A stretch of DNA of 64,000 nt, taken from Alginatibacterium sediminis. Lineage in GTDB: Bacteria > Pseudomonadota > Gammaproteobacteria > Enterobacterales > Celerinatantimonadaceae. Position numbers and translations under genes: made by a program. This document shows positions 54,817-64,000 of this stretch, in pieces (positions within the stretch are counted from its first letter, which is position 1; each line of letters begins with the position of its first letter). The stretch covers positions 36,183-100,182 of the forward strand of contig NZ_RAQO01000003.1 of the NCBI RefSeq assembly GCF_003610775.1, read 5' to 3'. The notes beneath the pieces were generated by a model. That model was not told the origin of the DNA. It did not search any database and saw nothing but the letters and a program-made list of their open reading frames with translations.

Positions 54817-55791
54817 ATGAGCCAGCAAATCGAGCTAAATGAAACTGTACCCGGTAATTTAAGTGGAAACCGCTTGGATTCTGCGTTAGCAGTTCTATTC
54901 CCTGACTATTCTCGTACCCGCATTAAAGAGTGGATTTTAGCAGGTGAAGTTCGCATTAATGGTGAGGTGAAAACTCAGCCCAAAGAGAAAGTCCATGAAG
55001 GTGTACAGGTTGAAATCCGTGCGGCAGTAGAAGAGGCCGTAGTTTGGGCGCCGGAAGCAATTGATCTAGATGTTGTATTTGAAGATGAGCATATTCTAGT
55101 TATCAATAAACCAGCTGGTCTAGTCGTACACCCTGGTGCAGGTAATTCAGAAGGTACTTTACTTAATGCGTTGCTACACCATTGCCCAAGCGTTGTTGAC
55201 GTACCGCGGGCTGGTATTGTTCACCGTCTCGATAAATTAACCACCGGTTTGATGGTGGTCGCTAAAACTATCATTGCGCAAACGCAATTAGTTAAAGACT
55301 TAGAAAAGCGTCTTATCGTTCGAGAATATGAAGCGATAGTAAATGGTGTGCTAACCGCTGGTGGTCGCGTAGACGCACCTATCGGTCGTCATCCCACTAA
55401 ACGTATCAATATGGCAGTGGTAAATAACGGCAAACCCGCTGCAACTAAATATCGCGTTGCAGAAAAGTTCCGTCAGCATTCTCGCTTACGTTTGCGCTTG
55501 GAGAGCGGACGAACACACCAAATTCGAGTGCATATGGATCACTTAGGTTACCCGCTAGTTGGCGATCCTAACTATGGTGGACGTTTGCGTCTACCAAAGC
55601 ATGCGAGCACCGAATTTACCGAAATATTACGTGGTTTTAAGCGACAAGCATTGCACGCCCGTATGTTGCAATTACAGCACCCGGTTAGCTGTGAGCTACT
55701 GCAATGGAAAGCGCCAACCCCAATGGATATGCGCGTATTAACGGTTGCTATGCGTAATGACTTAGCCTTGTTTCAAAACCCTCAAGACTAA
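54817..55791 (+). CDS. rluD: 23S rRNA pseudouridine synthase RluD
   Basis: 324 aa. N-terminal S4 RNA-binding domain (RLDSALAVLFPDYSRTRIKEWILAGEVRING) and catalytic domain with Asp139 in GIVHRLDKLTTGLMVVAKT, the same residue number as E. coli RluD, which makes pseudouridines 1911, 1915 and 1917 in helix 69. Divergent from bamD and overlapping pgeF by one base, a conserved arrangement. Confidence 0.97.
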   Translation: MSQQIELNETVPGNLSGNRLDSALAVLFPDYSRTRIKEWILAGEVRINGEVKTQPKEKVHEGVQVEIRAAVEEAVVWAPEAIDLDVVFEDEHILVINKPAGLVVHPGAGNSEGTLLNALLHHCPSVVDVPRAGIVHRLDKLTTGLMVVAKTIIAQTQLVKDLEKRLIVREYEAIVNGVLTAGGRVDAPIGRHPTKRINMAVVNNGKPAATKYRVAEKFRQHSRLRLRLESGRTHQIRVHMDHLGYPLVGDPNYGGRLRLPKHASTEFTEILRGFKRQALHARMLQLQHPVSCELLQWKAPTPMDMRVLTVAMRNDLALFQNPQD

Positions 55792-56522
55792 TGACTATTC
55801 ACGCGGTTGACTGGGACGCACCAGCAAAGGTAAAAGCTTTTTTTACCGACCGCGTTAACGGTGTGAGCCAAGGGCCTTATCAAGGCTTTAACTTGGCTCA
55901 ACACGTTGGCGATGATGCTGCACATGTGCAGTCTAATCGAGACTGGTTAAACCAACGGAGTAATTGTTCTTTAGCATGGCTAGATCAAACTCACTCCTGT
56001 CACTCCATAGAAATCAGTTCTTCAACTAATCTAAACACAGCACTAGCTGCCGATGCGAGTTTTAGTCGTCAACCTGGTTTTGGCTGCGTGGTGATGACAG
56101 CCGATTGCTTACCTATCCTTATTTGCGACCAAAATGCCACGGTTGTTAGCGCTATTCATGCTGGGTGGCGTGGTCTTGCCAATGGTATTGTTGAGCAGAC
56201 CTTGGCTAAAATTGCTTATCCCAACGCAAACTTTAGCGCGTGGATTGGACCAGCAATTGGGCCTAAACGTTTTGAAGTTGGCGCCGAAGTTAAGCAGGTA
56301 TTTGTGAATACTAATCCACAAGCGAGCCTTGCGTTCAAAGCAACAAATGCTGATAAATATCTAGCCAATTTGCCTTTGTTGGCGGAACAAAAATTACAGC
56401 AGCTTGGTATTAAGAGCATCTTCCAAAGCCAATTGTGTAGCTTTGATGACACTCGTTTCTATTCCTATCGTCGCGAGCCAGTTACTGGACGCTTTGCCAG
56501 TCTTATCTATCTCGAAAAATAG
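55791..56522 (+). CDS. pgeF: Peptidoglycan editing factor PgeF (YfiH, multicopper-like domain)
   Basis: 243 aa. Family blocks: FTDRVNGVSQGPYQGFNLAQHVGDD, WLDQTHS, VMTADCLPILICDQNATVVSAIHAGWRGLANGIVEQT, WIGPAIGPKRFEVG, and SYRREPVTGRFASLIYL at the end. The His/Cys set of the zinc site is present. Removes wrongly inserted L-Ser from muropeptide precursors in E. coli. TAATG overlap with rluD. Confidence 0.95.
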   Translation: MTIHAVDWDAPAKVKAFFTDRVNGVSQGPYQGFNLAQHVGDDAAHVQSNRDWLNQRSNCSLAWLDQTHSCHSIEISSSTNLNTALAADASFSRQPGFGCVVMTADCLPILICDQNATVVSAIHAGWRGLANGIVEQTLAKIAYPNANFSAWIGPAIGPKRFEVGAEVKQVFVNTNPQASLAFKATNADKYLANLPLLAEQKLQQLGIKSIFQSQLCSFDDTRFYSYRREPVTGRFASLIYLEK

Positions 56523-56563
56523 ATAATAACACTCTATATCTGCTAGTTTTTTAACCATCCTCG

Positions 56564-56591
56564 CTTGAAAGCTCAAGATTTACTCCCATAT
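56564..56591 (+). promoter_or_regulatory. Sigma-32 heat-shock promoter of clpB
   Basis: CTTGAAA (56564-56570) and CCCATAT (56585-56591) separated by 14 bp match the sigma-32 consensus; the clpB start lies 41 bp further on. Confidence 0.9.
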
Positions 56592-56631
56592 TTACATACA
56601 TAGAACGAATTTTAATTTGTGGAGAAGTATT

Positions 56632-59208
56632 ATGCGTTTAGATCGTTTTACCAGTAAGTTTCAGCTTGCCATATCTGACGCTCAGTCCCTAGCCTTAGGC
56701 CGTGATCACCAGTTTATCGAACCGGTCCACCTGATGGCGGCAATGCTCAATCAAGATTCGGGCGCTATCAGACCATTATTAGTCGCTGCGAATATAGACG
56801 TCAGTGCTTTTCGCTCCCAAATATCAAAAGCAATGGAACAATTGCCGCGAGTTGAAGGGAGTGGTGGCGATGTCCAGCTCTCAAATGTGTTGGTGTTACT
56901 GCTCAACTTGTGCGACAAACTGGCGCAAAAACGTAAAGATAGTTTTATTTCATCTGAACTGTTTTTTTTAGCTGCCTTGGAAGATAAAGGCACCCTTGGT
57001 GATATTCTTCGTGGCCTCGGCGCTAGCAAAGAGAGCATTGAAGCTGCCATCACTAAAGTGCGTGGGGGACAAAAAGTAGATCAACAAAATGCCGAAGATC
57101 AGCGTCAAGCTCTCGAGCGTTATACTATCGATCTCACGGAACGTGCCGAGCAAGGCAAGCTAGATCCTGTTATCGGTCGTGATGATGAAATCCGCCGTAC
57201 CATTCAAGTCTTACAGCGTCGTACCAAAAACAACCCGGTATTAATTGGTGAGCCAGGAGTGGGTAAAACCGCGATTGCTGAGGGCTTAGCTCAGCGTATT
57301 ATTAATCATGAAGTTCCCGAAGGCCTAAAAAACAAACGGGTACTTTCGTTAGATATGGGGACCTTAGTTGCCGGTGCTAAATATCGCGGTGAATTTGAAG
57401 AACGTTTAAAAGCGGTTCTCAATGAGTTAGCCAAAGAAGAAGGTCAGGTCATCTTATTTATCGATGAGTTGCATACCATGGTTGGTGCCGGTAAAGGCGA
57501 GGGCGCAATGGATGCGGGAAATATGCTGAAACCAGCGCTGGCTCGTGGTGAATTACATTGTGTCGGTGCGACAACGCTTGATGAGTATCGACAATTTATT
57601 GAAAAAGATGCCGCTCTTGAACGTCGTTTCCAAAAAATAGTGGTCGAAGAGCCGAGTGTTGAGGATACCATTGCTATATTGCGTGGCCTTAAAGAACGCT
57701 ATGAGTTACACCATAGCGTCGAAATTACAGACCCTGCCATTGTTGCCGCTGCTAGCTTATCCCATCGCTATATTTCAGGGCGACAACTGCCGGATAAAGC
57801 CATCGATTTAATCGACGAAGCAGCATCGTCGATTCGATTACAAATAGATTCCAAACCGGAAGTTCTCGATAAGCTTGAGCGCAAAATTATTCAACTCAAG
57901 CTCGAGCAACAGGCTTTAGAAAAGGAGCATGACGCCGCTAGTGTTAAGCGCTTAGAGTTGCTTAAAAATGAGCTGGTGGAAAAAGAAATCTCTTTTCAAG
58001 AGCTTGATGAAGTGTGGAAAGCCGAAAAAGCAGCTTTGTCTGGCACACAACATATTAAGACCGACTTAGAGCAAGCTCGATTAGACCTCGAGGTTGCACG
58101 GCGAGCGGGTGATTTAAGCCGAATGTCGGAGCTACAATATGGGCGTATTCCTGAACTTGAACGTCAACTCGACCTAGCGTCACAAGCAGAAATGCAGGAT
58201 ATGACCTTACTGCGGAACAAAGTCAGCGAACATGAAATAGCAGAAGTGCTCGCTCGCTGGACTGGAATTCCGGTCAACCGCATGCTTGAAGGCGAGCGCG
58301 AAAAGCTGCTTAAAATGGAAGACCAGTTGCATAGCCGTGTTATAGGACAAGGTGAAGCTGTAGACGCGGTATCCAATGCGATTCGCCGAAGTAGAGCTGG
58401 ATTATCCGATCCGAATCGTCCGATTGGGTCTTTTTTGTTTTTGGGTCCAACCGGAGTCGGTAAAACTGAGCTGTGTAAAGCACTTGCAGAATTTATGTTT
58501 GATAGCGATACATCAATGGTCCGTATCGACATGTCTGAATTTATGGAGAAGCACTCAGTTGCAAGACTAGTAGGAGCACCTCCAGGTTACGTTGGCTATG
58601 AGGAAGGCGGCTATTTAACAGAGGCTGTGCGTCGCAAGCCATATTCTGTGATTCTACTTGATGAAGTAGAAAAAGCGCATCCTGATGTATTCAATATTCT
58701 ACTGCAAGTACTTGACGATGGGCGTCTTACAGACGGACAAGGTCGCACCGTAGATTTTAGAAACTCAGTGGTGATTATGACCTCTAATCTTGGATCCGAC
58801 CTTATCCAAGAAGGCTATCAAGCTCAGAACATGAACTATCAGCAGATGAAATCTGCGGTAATGGGGGTCCTTTCAGATCATTTCAGACCTGAGTTTTTGA
58901 ATCGTGTCGATGAAACGGTAGTTTTTCATCCATTAGCTTTAGACGAAATCGCACATATTGCCAAAATTCAACTGCGTCGATTGATCCCAAGATTAGAAGA
59001 TAAAGGTTTTAAAATTCGTTTTAGTGACGCGGCTGTGAAGTGTATTGCTAATGCTGGTTTTGACCCTGTATATGGAGCACGTCCCTTAAAAAGGGCAATT
59101 CAGCATCAACTGGAGAACCCATTAGCTCAAGCCATTTTGTCAGGAAACGTCGTTCCAGGACATTTGATTAAAGTAGATGCTCAAGACGGAGAACTAATTT
59201 TTTCTTAA
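56632..59208 (+). CDS. clpB: ATP-dependent chaperone ClpB
   Basis: 858 aa (E. coli 857). N-terminal Clp repeats ([23 protein letters not shown]), first AAA+ with [18 protein letters not shown] and [15 protein letters not shown], a middle coiled coil, second AAA+ with [19 protein letters not shown] and [32 protein letters not shown]. Rescues aggregated proteins with DnaK. ATG with GGAG upstream; preceded by a sigma-32 promoter and followed by a terminator, so it is a single heat-shock gene. Confidence 0.98.
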   Translation: MRLDRFTSKFQLAISDAQSLALGRDHQFIEPVHLMAAMLNQDSGAIRPLLVAANIDVSAFRSQISKAMEQLPRVEGSGGDVQLSNVLVLLLNLCDKLAQKRKDSFISSELFFLAALEDKGTLGDILRGLGASKESIEAAITKVRGGQKVDQQNAEDQRQALERYTIDLTERAEQGKLDPVIGRDDEIRRTIQVLQRRTKNNPVLIGEPGVGKTAIAEGLAQRIINHEVPEGLKNKRVLSLDMGTLVAGAKYRGEFEERLKAVLNELAKEEGQVILFIDELHTMVGAGKGEGAMDAGNMLKPALARGELHCVGATTLDEYRQFIEKDAALERRFQKIVVEEPSVEDTIAILRGLKERYELHHSVEITDPAIVAAASLSHRYISGRQLPDKAIDLIDEAASSIRLQIDSKPEVLDKLERKIIQLKLEQQALEKEHDAASVKRLELLKNELVEKEISFQELDEVWKAEKAALSGTQHIKTDLEQARLDLEVARRAGDLSRMSELQYGRIPELERQLDLASQAEMQDMTLLRNKVSEHEIAEVLARWTGIPVNRMLEGEREKLLKMEDQLHSRVIGQGEAVDAVSNAIRRSRAGLSDPNRPIGSFLFLGPTGVGKTELCKALAEFMFDSDTSMVRIDMSEFMEKHSVARLVGAPPGYVGYEEGGYLTEAVRRKPYSVILLDEVEKAHPDVFNILLQVLDDGRLTDGQGRTVDFRNSVVIMTSNLGSDLIQEGYQAQNMNYQQMKSAVMGVLSDHFRPEFLNRVDETVVFHPLALDEIAHIAKIQLRRLIPRLEDKGFKIRFSDAAVKCIANAGFDPVYGARPLKRAIQHQLENPLAQAILSGNVVPGHLIKVDAQDGELIFS

Positions 59209-59230
59209 GCATATCAATTGCTAAAATATG

Positions 59231-59261
59231 AAGCATAGTCAACATTGGCTATGCTTTTTTG
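59231..59261 (+). terminator. Terminator after clpB
   Basis: Stem AGCATAG/CTATGCT with a 10-nt loop, followed by a T run. Confidence 0.85.
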
Positions 59262-59420
59262 TTTATTATTCACTCGTGTCTAGTTCACATTTCGTACAAG
59301 TATTCTGAGAACACCTGTTTATTTTGTGTGTAATTGCTAATATAACCTTAGTTATTATATGGAATAGTCAGAGATTGTGTCGTACTGACAATTGCAGTTT
59401 TTAAATTGCATGGAGGCAGC

Positions 59421-60872
59421 ATGAACAACATGTACAGAAATTCCTCACGTCTTTTTATCCTTCTTGCGGGACTGGTTCTCGCAGCTTTAAGCTTTACTAG
59501 TCATAGTGAACCCAAAGCGCATATCCTCAAGCCCTTTGCTAACTTAAGTGCCGAGTCACAAGACTGTGCTGCCTGCCATAAAGACAAACATACCAGTCTT
59601 TATCAACAATGGGGTCGCTCTAAGCACTATGGTGCAAACGTTGGTTGCTATGAGTGTCACGTTGCCGATGAAGCTGATGCCGATGCAATTGAACATGAGG
59701 GCTATACCATTGCAGTGATAGTTTCACCAAAAGACTGCGCCCAATGCCATAGCAAAGAAGTCGAAGAATTCTCGGCTAGTCACCACGCAAAGGCTGGAAA
59801 AATTCTCGGTTCTCTCGATAATATGTTAGCTGAAGTTGTCGAAGGCGCATTAACCTTTAATGGTCAATCTCCAGCTGCTGTTAGCGGTTGTTGGCAGTGC
59901 CATGGTTCTGTGGTTAAGGTCATGGAAAATGGCGACTTAGATCCGACTACTTGGCCTAACACCGGTATTGGTCGTATTAATCCCGATGGCTCAGTAGGGG
60001 CATGTACAGCTTGTCACCAACGTCATGAGTTCTCTATGGTACAAGCCCGTCGTCCTGAAGCGTGTGGTAAATGTCACTTAGGGCCAGACCATCCTCAAAA
60101 AGAAATTTATGAAGAGTCCAAACACGGTATTAACTTCTATGCCAATGTGGATCGAATGAACATGGAATCGTCTAAGTGGGTTGTTGGTGAAGACTATGAC
60201 GCTGCTCCAACCTGTGCAACTTGTCACATGTCAGCAACTAAACGTCTTGGTATAACGCACGATGTAGGGGATCGTATTTCTTGGACCTTACGTCCTGCAA
60301 TTTCTGAGAAAATAGATGCTAAAGACATTGCCAATGGTAAAGAAAGCAAACCGTGGCAAGAACGCCGAGCAGATATGGAAGCTGTTTGTGAAAGTTGCCA
60401 TAGTTCTGGCATGGTCGAAAGTTTCTACATGCAGTTTGATGCCCTCGTTGAGTTATACAACGAGAAGTTTGCCCGCCCAGGGGCTGGCATTATGGCTGAA
60501 CTGAAAAAACATGAAATGATTACCGAGCAACCGTTTGATGAAGAAATTGAATGGACATGGTTCTATTTATGGCACCACGAAGGCCGAAGAGCACGCCATG
60601 GTGCAGCGATGATGGCACCTGATTACGTTCAATGGCATGGAATGTATGAAGTAGCCGAGCGTTTCTACATTGAGTTAGTTCCTCAAACAATAGAACTTAT
60701 AGAGAAAGCAGAGCACGCTGGAAACACCGAAGGTGCAGAAGCGGTGCGCAAAGTTCTCGAAGAAATTCTAAGTCGACCAGAGCATGCGTGGTTTAGTGGG
60801 ACCGAAGATCCAAAAGTAAAAGCGGCCCGCGAAAAAGCCCAAAAAGAGTTTAAAGAACGCTACGTACAATAG
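59421..60872 (+). CDS. Octaheme cytochrome c, hydroxylamine oxidoreductase family (reductive type likely)
   Basis: 483 aa with an N-terminal signal peptide (LFILLAGLVLAALSFTSHS). Eight CxxCH heme motifs at 49-53, 76-80, 106-110, 157-161, 195-199, 215-219, 265-269 and 323-327, then a helical C-terminal domain with WTWFYLWHHEGRRARHGAAMMAPDYVQWHG. The layout is that of the HAO family. The next gene encodes a NapC/NirT-type tetraheme quinol oxidase. That pairing is typical of the reductive epsilon-Hao type in ammonia-forming bacteria, so reduction of nitrite or hydroxylamine in the periplasm is the likely role, not ammonia oxidation. The cross-link tyrosine of true HAO could not be judged by eye. 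ATG chosen with GGAGG upstream. Confidence 0.88.
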   Translation: MNNMYRNSSRLFILLAGLVLAALSFTSHSEPKAHILKPFANLSAESQDCAACHKDKHTSLYQQWGRSKHYGANVGCYECHVADEADADAIEHEGYTIAVIVSPKDCAQCHSKEVEEFSASHHAKAGKILGSLDNMLAEVVEGALTFNGQSPAAVSGCWQCHGSVVKVMENGDLDPTTWPNTGIGRINPDGSVGACTACHQRHEFSMVQARRPEACGKCHLGPDHPQKEIYEESKHGINFYANVDRMNMESSKWVVGEDYDAAPTCATCHMSATKRLGITHDVGDRISWTLRPAISEKIDAKDIANGKESKPWQERRADMEAVCESCHSSGMVESFYMQFDALVELYNEKFARPGAGIMAELKKHEMITEQPFDEEIEWTWFYLWHHEGRRARHGAAMMAPDYVQWHGMYEVAERFYIELVPQTIELIEKAEHAGNTEGAEAVRKVLEEILSRPEHAWFSGTEDPKVKAAREKAQKEFKERYVQ

Positions 60873-60881
60873 GCAATCGGT

Positions 60882-60903
60882 GCCCTTGGCGTAAGCCAAG
60901 GGC
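60882..60903 (+). other. Intercistronic hairpin in the cytochrome operon
   Basis: Perfect stem GCCCTTGGC/GCCAAGGGC with loop GTAA, no T run; probably sets relative mRNA levels of the two cytochromes. Confidence 0.6.
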
Positions 60904-60927
60904 TGTCTCAAACTATGAGGCTGAGAT

Positions 60928-61494
60928 ATGAGTAAAAAATTCTCCCGGTTAATGCAAGCGATGCGACGCCGCATCTGGCTGGGCTTACCTTTAGGCTTGT
61001 TTGTGTTCGTTGGTTTTATCGTGTTTGCTGTTGGTGGTTTTCAAACCATGATGCATGTAACCAATCAAAATGAGTTTTGTTATGCTTGTCACGTCGGTAT
61101 GGATACGATCGTCGAGGAGTACCAAGCTTCACCTCACTTTGTATCTGACGATGAAGTTCATGCGACTTGTGCAGATTGTCATGTACCCATAGACTTTGTT
61201 GGTAAAATAGTCACTAAAACCAAGGCCAGCGCCGACATCTATTATATGTTGATTGGCACAATCAATATGGAGAACTTTGAAAGTGAACGCTTACGTTTAG
61301 CCGAACACGTTTGGCATGAAATGGAAGCCAACGATTCACAGGCTTGTCGTAACTGTCATAACGAAGAGCAAAACTTCGATCTAGCCAAACAGCCAGCACG
61401 AGCCCGGACCAATCACCAAAAAATGGATGCATTGGAAAGTACTTGTATTGATTGTCACTATGGTATCGCCCATAAACGTCCTACAGAACTATAG
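60928..61494 (+). CDS. NapC/NirT-family tetraheme cytochrome c, quinol dehydrogenase
   Basis: 188 aa. Cytoplasmic basic N-terminus, one membrane anchor (residues 16-37), then four CxxCH motifs at 51-55, 81-85, 140-144 and 173-177. NEFCYACH with the following Met-Asp pattern is the first-heme region of NapC/NrfH proteins that oxidise menaquinol or ubiquinol. It should feed electrons to the octaheme protein encoded 55 bp upstream (CycX-like role). No nrfA or nap gene is in the window. Confidence 0.9.
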   Translation: MSKKFSRLMQAMRRRIWLGLPLGLFVFVGFIVFAVGGFQTMMHVTNQNEFCYACHVGMDTIVEEYQASPHFVSDDEVHATCADCHVPIDFVGKIVTKTKASADIYYMLIGTINMENFESERLRLAEHVWHEMEANDSQACRNCHNEEQNFDLAKQPARARTNHQKMDALESTCIDCHYGIAHKRPTEL

Positions 61495-61728
61495 ATTAGT
61501 GACCGTATCAACCGCGGTTCGCTAGTTTATGTTCGTCAGCTAAAACCTAACAATAATGGATTAAGTCAATAATAAAACGGCTTGATGTTTCAAGTGATCT
61601 CAATTGTTGAGCGGGTTCAATTCAACTGCACTAGCGACTATAACAAGTTGCAACGCTGTTATTCAAAAATGAACCTGTCATTTCTGCTAATATCATGCTC
61701 AATATATTATTTTTTGCAAAGAGGTCAC

Positions 61729-62922
61729 GTGACAACAGAGATACTCATGATCGGTATGTCGATTCTGATCGTCATAGGAATTTTACTCCATCACCCCTCG
61801 CGTACCCTTGGCGTCCCTTCGTTACTTATTTTTATGGGTGTTGGTTTATCGCTAGGTAATGGTGAGTTCAATTTTGTGTATGATAACTTGGACAGAACGG
61901 CCTGGATTGGCGCATTGGCATTAAACGTTATTGTTTTTGTTGGCGGTCTCAATACTTCAACTGAAAAAATCAAAGTAAGTTATAAAGAAGGTGGGGTGTT
62001 GGCTTCATTCGGAGTGATATTTACTAGTATTATTTTCTCCTTTATTTTGTATTTCTTGCTCGATTTCAATTTTATCACATGCTTATTGTTTGCAGCCATT
62101 GTGTCTTCTACTGACGCAGCTGCTGTATTTTCTATACTTCAATCAAAAAAATTAGTGCTAAAGGAGCAGACCGATACGGTTTTGGAGTTTGAGTCCGCAA
62201 CCAACGATCCAGTAGCTATGCTTATGGTTATTGTGCTGACCGAAATGGCTTTGTCTTCGGATCAATCAATTGCTGGTTCCGCACTGGCTCTCAATCTGCT
62301 TTCTCAAATTGGAATTGCACTTATATTTGGTTTTGTGGCTGGTAAAATCGCCGTCTACTTATTGAATAAGATTAAACTGTCTGAATATGGCTTGATTCCA
62401 GTTTTTGTTCTCGCAAGCTTTGTCATCGCAAGTTATGGAGCTGAATTATCCGGTGGGAATATTTTGCTGGCGTCTTATGTTGCTGGTGTTGTCATTGGCA
62501 ATGGCATTAAGCATGGCAAGCTAGTTAACCAACACTTCTTTAATAGTTTATCTTGGTTAGCACAAGCGATGATGTTTATCGTACTAGGCCTCCAGATATT
62601 CCCCCAGACGCTAGTCTCAGTGTTTAGTATTTCGATCTTACCTGCATTGTTACTTATATTTGTTGCGCGTCCATTGGCTGTGCAACTTTGCTATCTTCCT
62701 TTTGTTAAAGCTAGTTGGCAAAAACGAGTCTATATATCGTTTATTGGGCTCAAAGGAGCAACTCCGATTGTCTTTGCACTTATCCCTGCTGCGGCCGGTG
62801 TACCTGGTGCCATAGATATTGTGCACATGGTCTTCTTTTTCGTTTTGTTTTCTATATTTATTCAAGGTGGAGCAATTGGTCCTCTGGCCGATAAGCTTGG
62901 CCTTAGGAGAGAAAACAAGTAG
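61729..62922 (+). CDS. CPA1-type cation/proton antiporter (NhaP/CvrA-like)
   Basis: 397 aa with about twelve membrane segments. Family blocks: HHPSRTLGVPSLLIFMGVGLSLG, GGLNTSTEKIKVSYKEGGVLASFGV, AAIVSSTDAAAVFSILQSKKL, the ion-binding ESATNDPVAMLMVI, and SFIGLKGATPIVFALIPAAAG. Exchanges Na+ or K+ for protons; the ion is not decided by sequence. The frame is open from 61582, but a GTG at 61729 with AGAGG upstream gives the normal N-terminus. It has no C-terminal TrkA domain. Confidence 0.88.
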   Translation: MTTEILMIGMSILIVIGILLHHPSRTLGVPSLLIFMGVGLSLGNGEFNFVYDNLDRTAWIGALALNVIVFVGGLNTSTEKIKVSYKEGGVLASFGVIFTSIIFSFILYFLLDFNFITCLLFAAIVSSTDAAAVFSILQSKKLVLKEQTDTVLEFESATNDPVAMLMVIVLTEMALSSDQSIAGSALALNLLSQIGIALIFGFVAGKIAVYLLNKIKLSEYGLIPVFVLASFVIASYGAELSGGNILLASYVAGVVIGNGIKHGKLVNQHFFNSLSWLAQAMMFIVLGLQIFPQTLVSVFSISILPALLLIFVARPLAVQLCYLPFVKASWQKRVYISFIGLKGATPIVFALIPAAAGVPGAIDIVHMVFFFVLFSIFIQGGAIGPLADKLGLRRENK

Positions 62923-63060
62923 TAACCATAGCTTAGAGGCTAGAACAATAAAGAACCGTATGACGTATGCTCCTGATTTGAGTTCGCTTACGCTTCTTCG
63001 CTGGTATAATACTGTAATCAAGTAAATAGCACTCCTTATCTAACAAGGTATAAGAAATTA

Positions 63061-63894
63061 ATGAACGAGCACAATTCGAATGATAACTCTCCAAGCAAAG
63101 GTATCTATCTGTTACCCAACCTTTTCACAACTGCGGGGCTGTTTGCTGGATTTTATGCCATTGTTGCGTCGATGAATGCTCAATTCGATCTCGCTGCAAT
63201 AGCTATTTTTGTGGCGATGGTATTCGATGGGCTTGACGGCAGGGTCGCTCGTATGACCAATACCGAAAGTGCCTTCGGAGCTGAGTATGATTCAATGGCC
63301 GACATGGTTTCATTCGGTATTGCGCCTGCCCTAGTTGCCTACAACTGGGCATTGCATGATCTGGGTAAGGTCGGCTGGTTATCTGCTTTTATTTTTACTG
63401 TTAGCGCTGCGCTTCGATTAGCGAGGTTTAATACTCAGGTAGGGATTGCTGATAAGCGCTTCTTTCAAGGCTTAGCGAGTCCCGCTGCTGCTGCTGTTGT
63501 AGCGGGCATGGTATGGGTTGCCCAAGACTTCCATGTAGTGGGAGACTTTTTAGCACCATTTGCCGCTTTGATCACCGTTCTGGCCGGTGTACTGATGGTT
63601 ACCAACTTCCGCTATCCAAGCTTTAAGGGTGTAGATCTTAAAGGTCGAGTCCCATTTGTTGTCATGTTGTTGATCGTCTTGGGCTTAGTTGTTATAGCGC
63701 TTAAGCCTTCGTTAGTACTCTTCACTGCCACTGTTGTCTATGCAGTGTGGGGACCGGTTTATACCATTCGTTCCGTGAAGAAACTAACCTTTGGACATGT
63801 GGTCGGTGATGATCATGACGATGAAGAAAATCTTGAATCTAAAGATGGCGAAGAAGACGCAGCAGATAGTGACGATAAGCCGGCTAATAAATAA
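63061..63894 (+). CDS. pssA: CDP-diacylglycerol-serine O-phosphatidyltransferase (PssA, membrane type)
   Basis: 277 aa. CDP-alcohol phosphotransferase motif complete: DGLDGRVARMTNTESAFGAEYDSMADMVSFG with the four metal Asp residues. IYLLPNLFTTAGLFAGF begins the first membrane segment; about seven follow. Makes phosphatidylserine, the precursor of phosphatidylethanolamine. The C-terminal 35 residues are strongly acidic (Asp/Glu-rich). This is the type II (Bacillus/Helicobacter-like) enzyme, not the phospholipase D-type PssA of E. coli. Confidence 0.93.
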   Translation: MNEHNSNDNSPSKGIYLLPNLFTTAGLFAGFYAIVASMNAQFDLAAIAIFVAMVFDGLDGRVARMTNTESAFGAEYDSMADMVSFGIAPALVAYNWALHDLGKVGWLSAFIFTVSAALRLARFNTQVGIADKRFFQGLASPAAAAVVAGMVWVAQDFHVVGDFLAPFAALITVLAGVLMVTNFRYPSFKGVDLKGRVPFVVMLLIVLGLVVIALKPSLVLFTATVVYAVWGPVYTIRSVKKLTFGHVVGDDHDDEENLESKDGEEDAADSDDKPANK

Positions 63895-63963
63895 TCGAAT
63901 TGTGTGTTTTTAAGAGCTTAAAGCTCTTAAAATCAATTAAACGCAATTAATTACAAAAAACGC

Positions 63964-63991
63964 TTGCCATGATCAAAGGGATCCCTATAAT
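63964..63991 (+). promoter_or_regulatory. rRNA operon P1-like promoter at the window edge
   Basis: TTGCCA (63964-63969), a 16 bp spacer ending ATCCC, then TATAAT (63986-63991) followed by GCACCCCAC. The CCCTATAATGC block and the GC-rich discriminator mimic rrn P1 promoters, and an A/T-rich UP-element-like stretch precedes the -35. The transcribed gene lies outside the window. Confidence 0.6.
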
Positions 63992-64000
63992 GCACCCCAC

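Overview
The window looks like chromosome of a facultatively anaerobic, probably marine gammaproteobacterium. Housekeeping gene orders are typical of Alteromonadales/Vibrionales relatives: mutH-rppH-ptsP-lgt-thyA, rpsP-rimM-trmD-rplS, murJ-ribF-ileS-lspA-fkpB-ispH, and bamD/rluD-pgeF-clpB. Genus is not assigned. I see no tRNA, complete IS, prophage or CRISPR array.

Layout. 1-6.7 kb: an SMC-like ATPase operon cut by the left edge, a SieB-like membrane protein, mgsA, a LysE-type exporter and an RluA-family pseudouridine synthase. 6.9-24.4 kb: an accessory block. A 159 bp MITE-like repeat sits at its left end. At its right end lie decayed coding remnants and an ~80% identical, broken copy of the 3' end of the pseudouridine synthase gene. 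24.5-49 kb: qmcA/nfeD, aroF-tyrA, the rpsP operon, mutH, a DnaA-box cluster that fits DARS2, rppH to thyA, an ArsR regulator, rpsT, the murJ to ispH run, a minor-pilin cluster and glnB. 49-54 kb: an RraA-family gene broken by a nonsense codon and a second MITE copy, then an AcoR-type sigma-54 activator divergent from an aldB-like gene with a clear -24/-12 promoter. 54-64 kb: bamD, rluD-pgeF, clpB with a sigma-32 promoter, an octaheme plus tetraheme cytochrome c pair, a cation/proton antiporter, pssA, and an rrn P1-like promoter at the last bases.

The most interesting system is the accessory block. It encodes a sulfoquinovose route: TRAP transporter, GH31 sulfoquinovosidase (YihQ type), mutarotase, SQ isomerase (YihS), SF kinase (YihV), a class II aldolase in the place of class I YihT, and SLA reductase (YihU). 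The expected end product is 2,3-dihydroxypropane-1-sulfonate (DHPS). The same block carries a glycyl radical enzyme with its activase, next to a TauE/SafE-type exporter, as expected for anaerobic C-S cleavage of DHPS to hydroxyacetone plus sulfite and for sulfite export. One locus could therefore take plant/algal sulfolipid sugar all the way to sulfite, where classical sulfo-EMP bacteria excrete DHPS.

Regulation seems readable. A 46 bp element with 10 bp direct repeats and TGTCACA/TGTGACA ends occurs in both divergent promoter regions, and a related one precedes the aldolase gene. Three promoters show a CRP-like site exactly 36 bp upstream of the -10 hexamer (class II spacing), and a fourth less perfect case precedes the TRAP genes. 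The DeoR-family protein in the block is the obvious candidate repressor.

Start codons were moved from the longest open frame where a Shine-Dalgarno sequence or family N-terminus argued for it. All identities were counted by hand.
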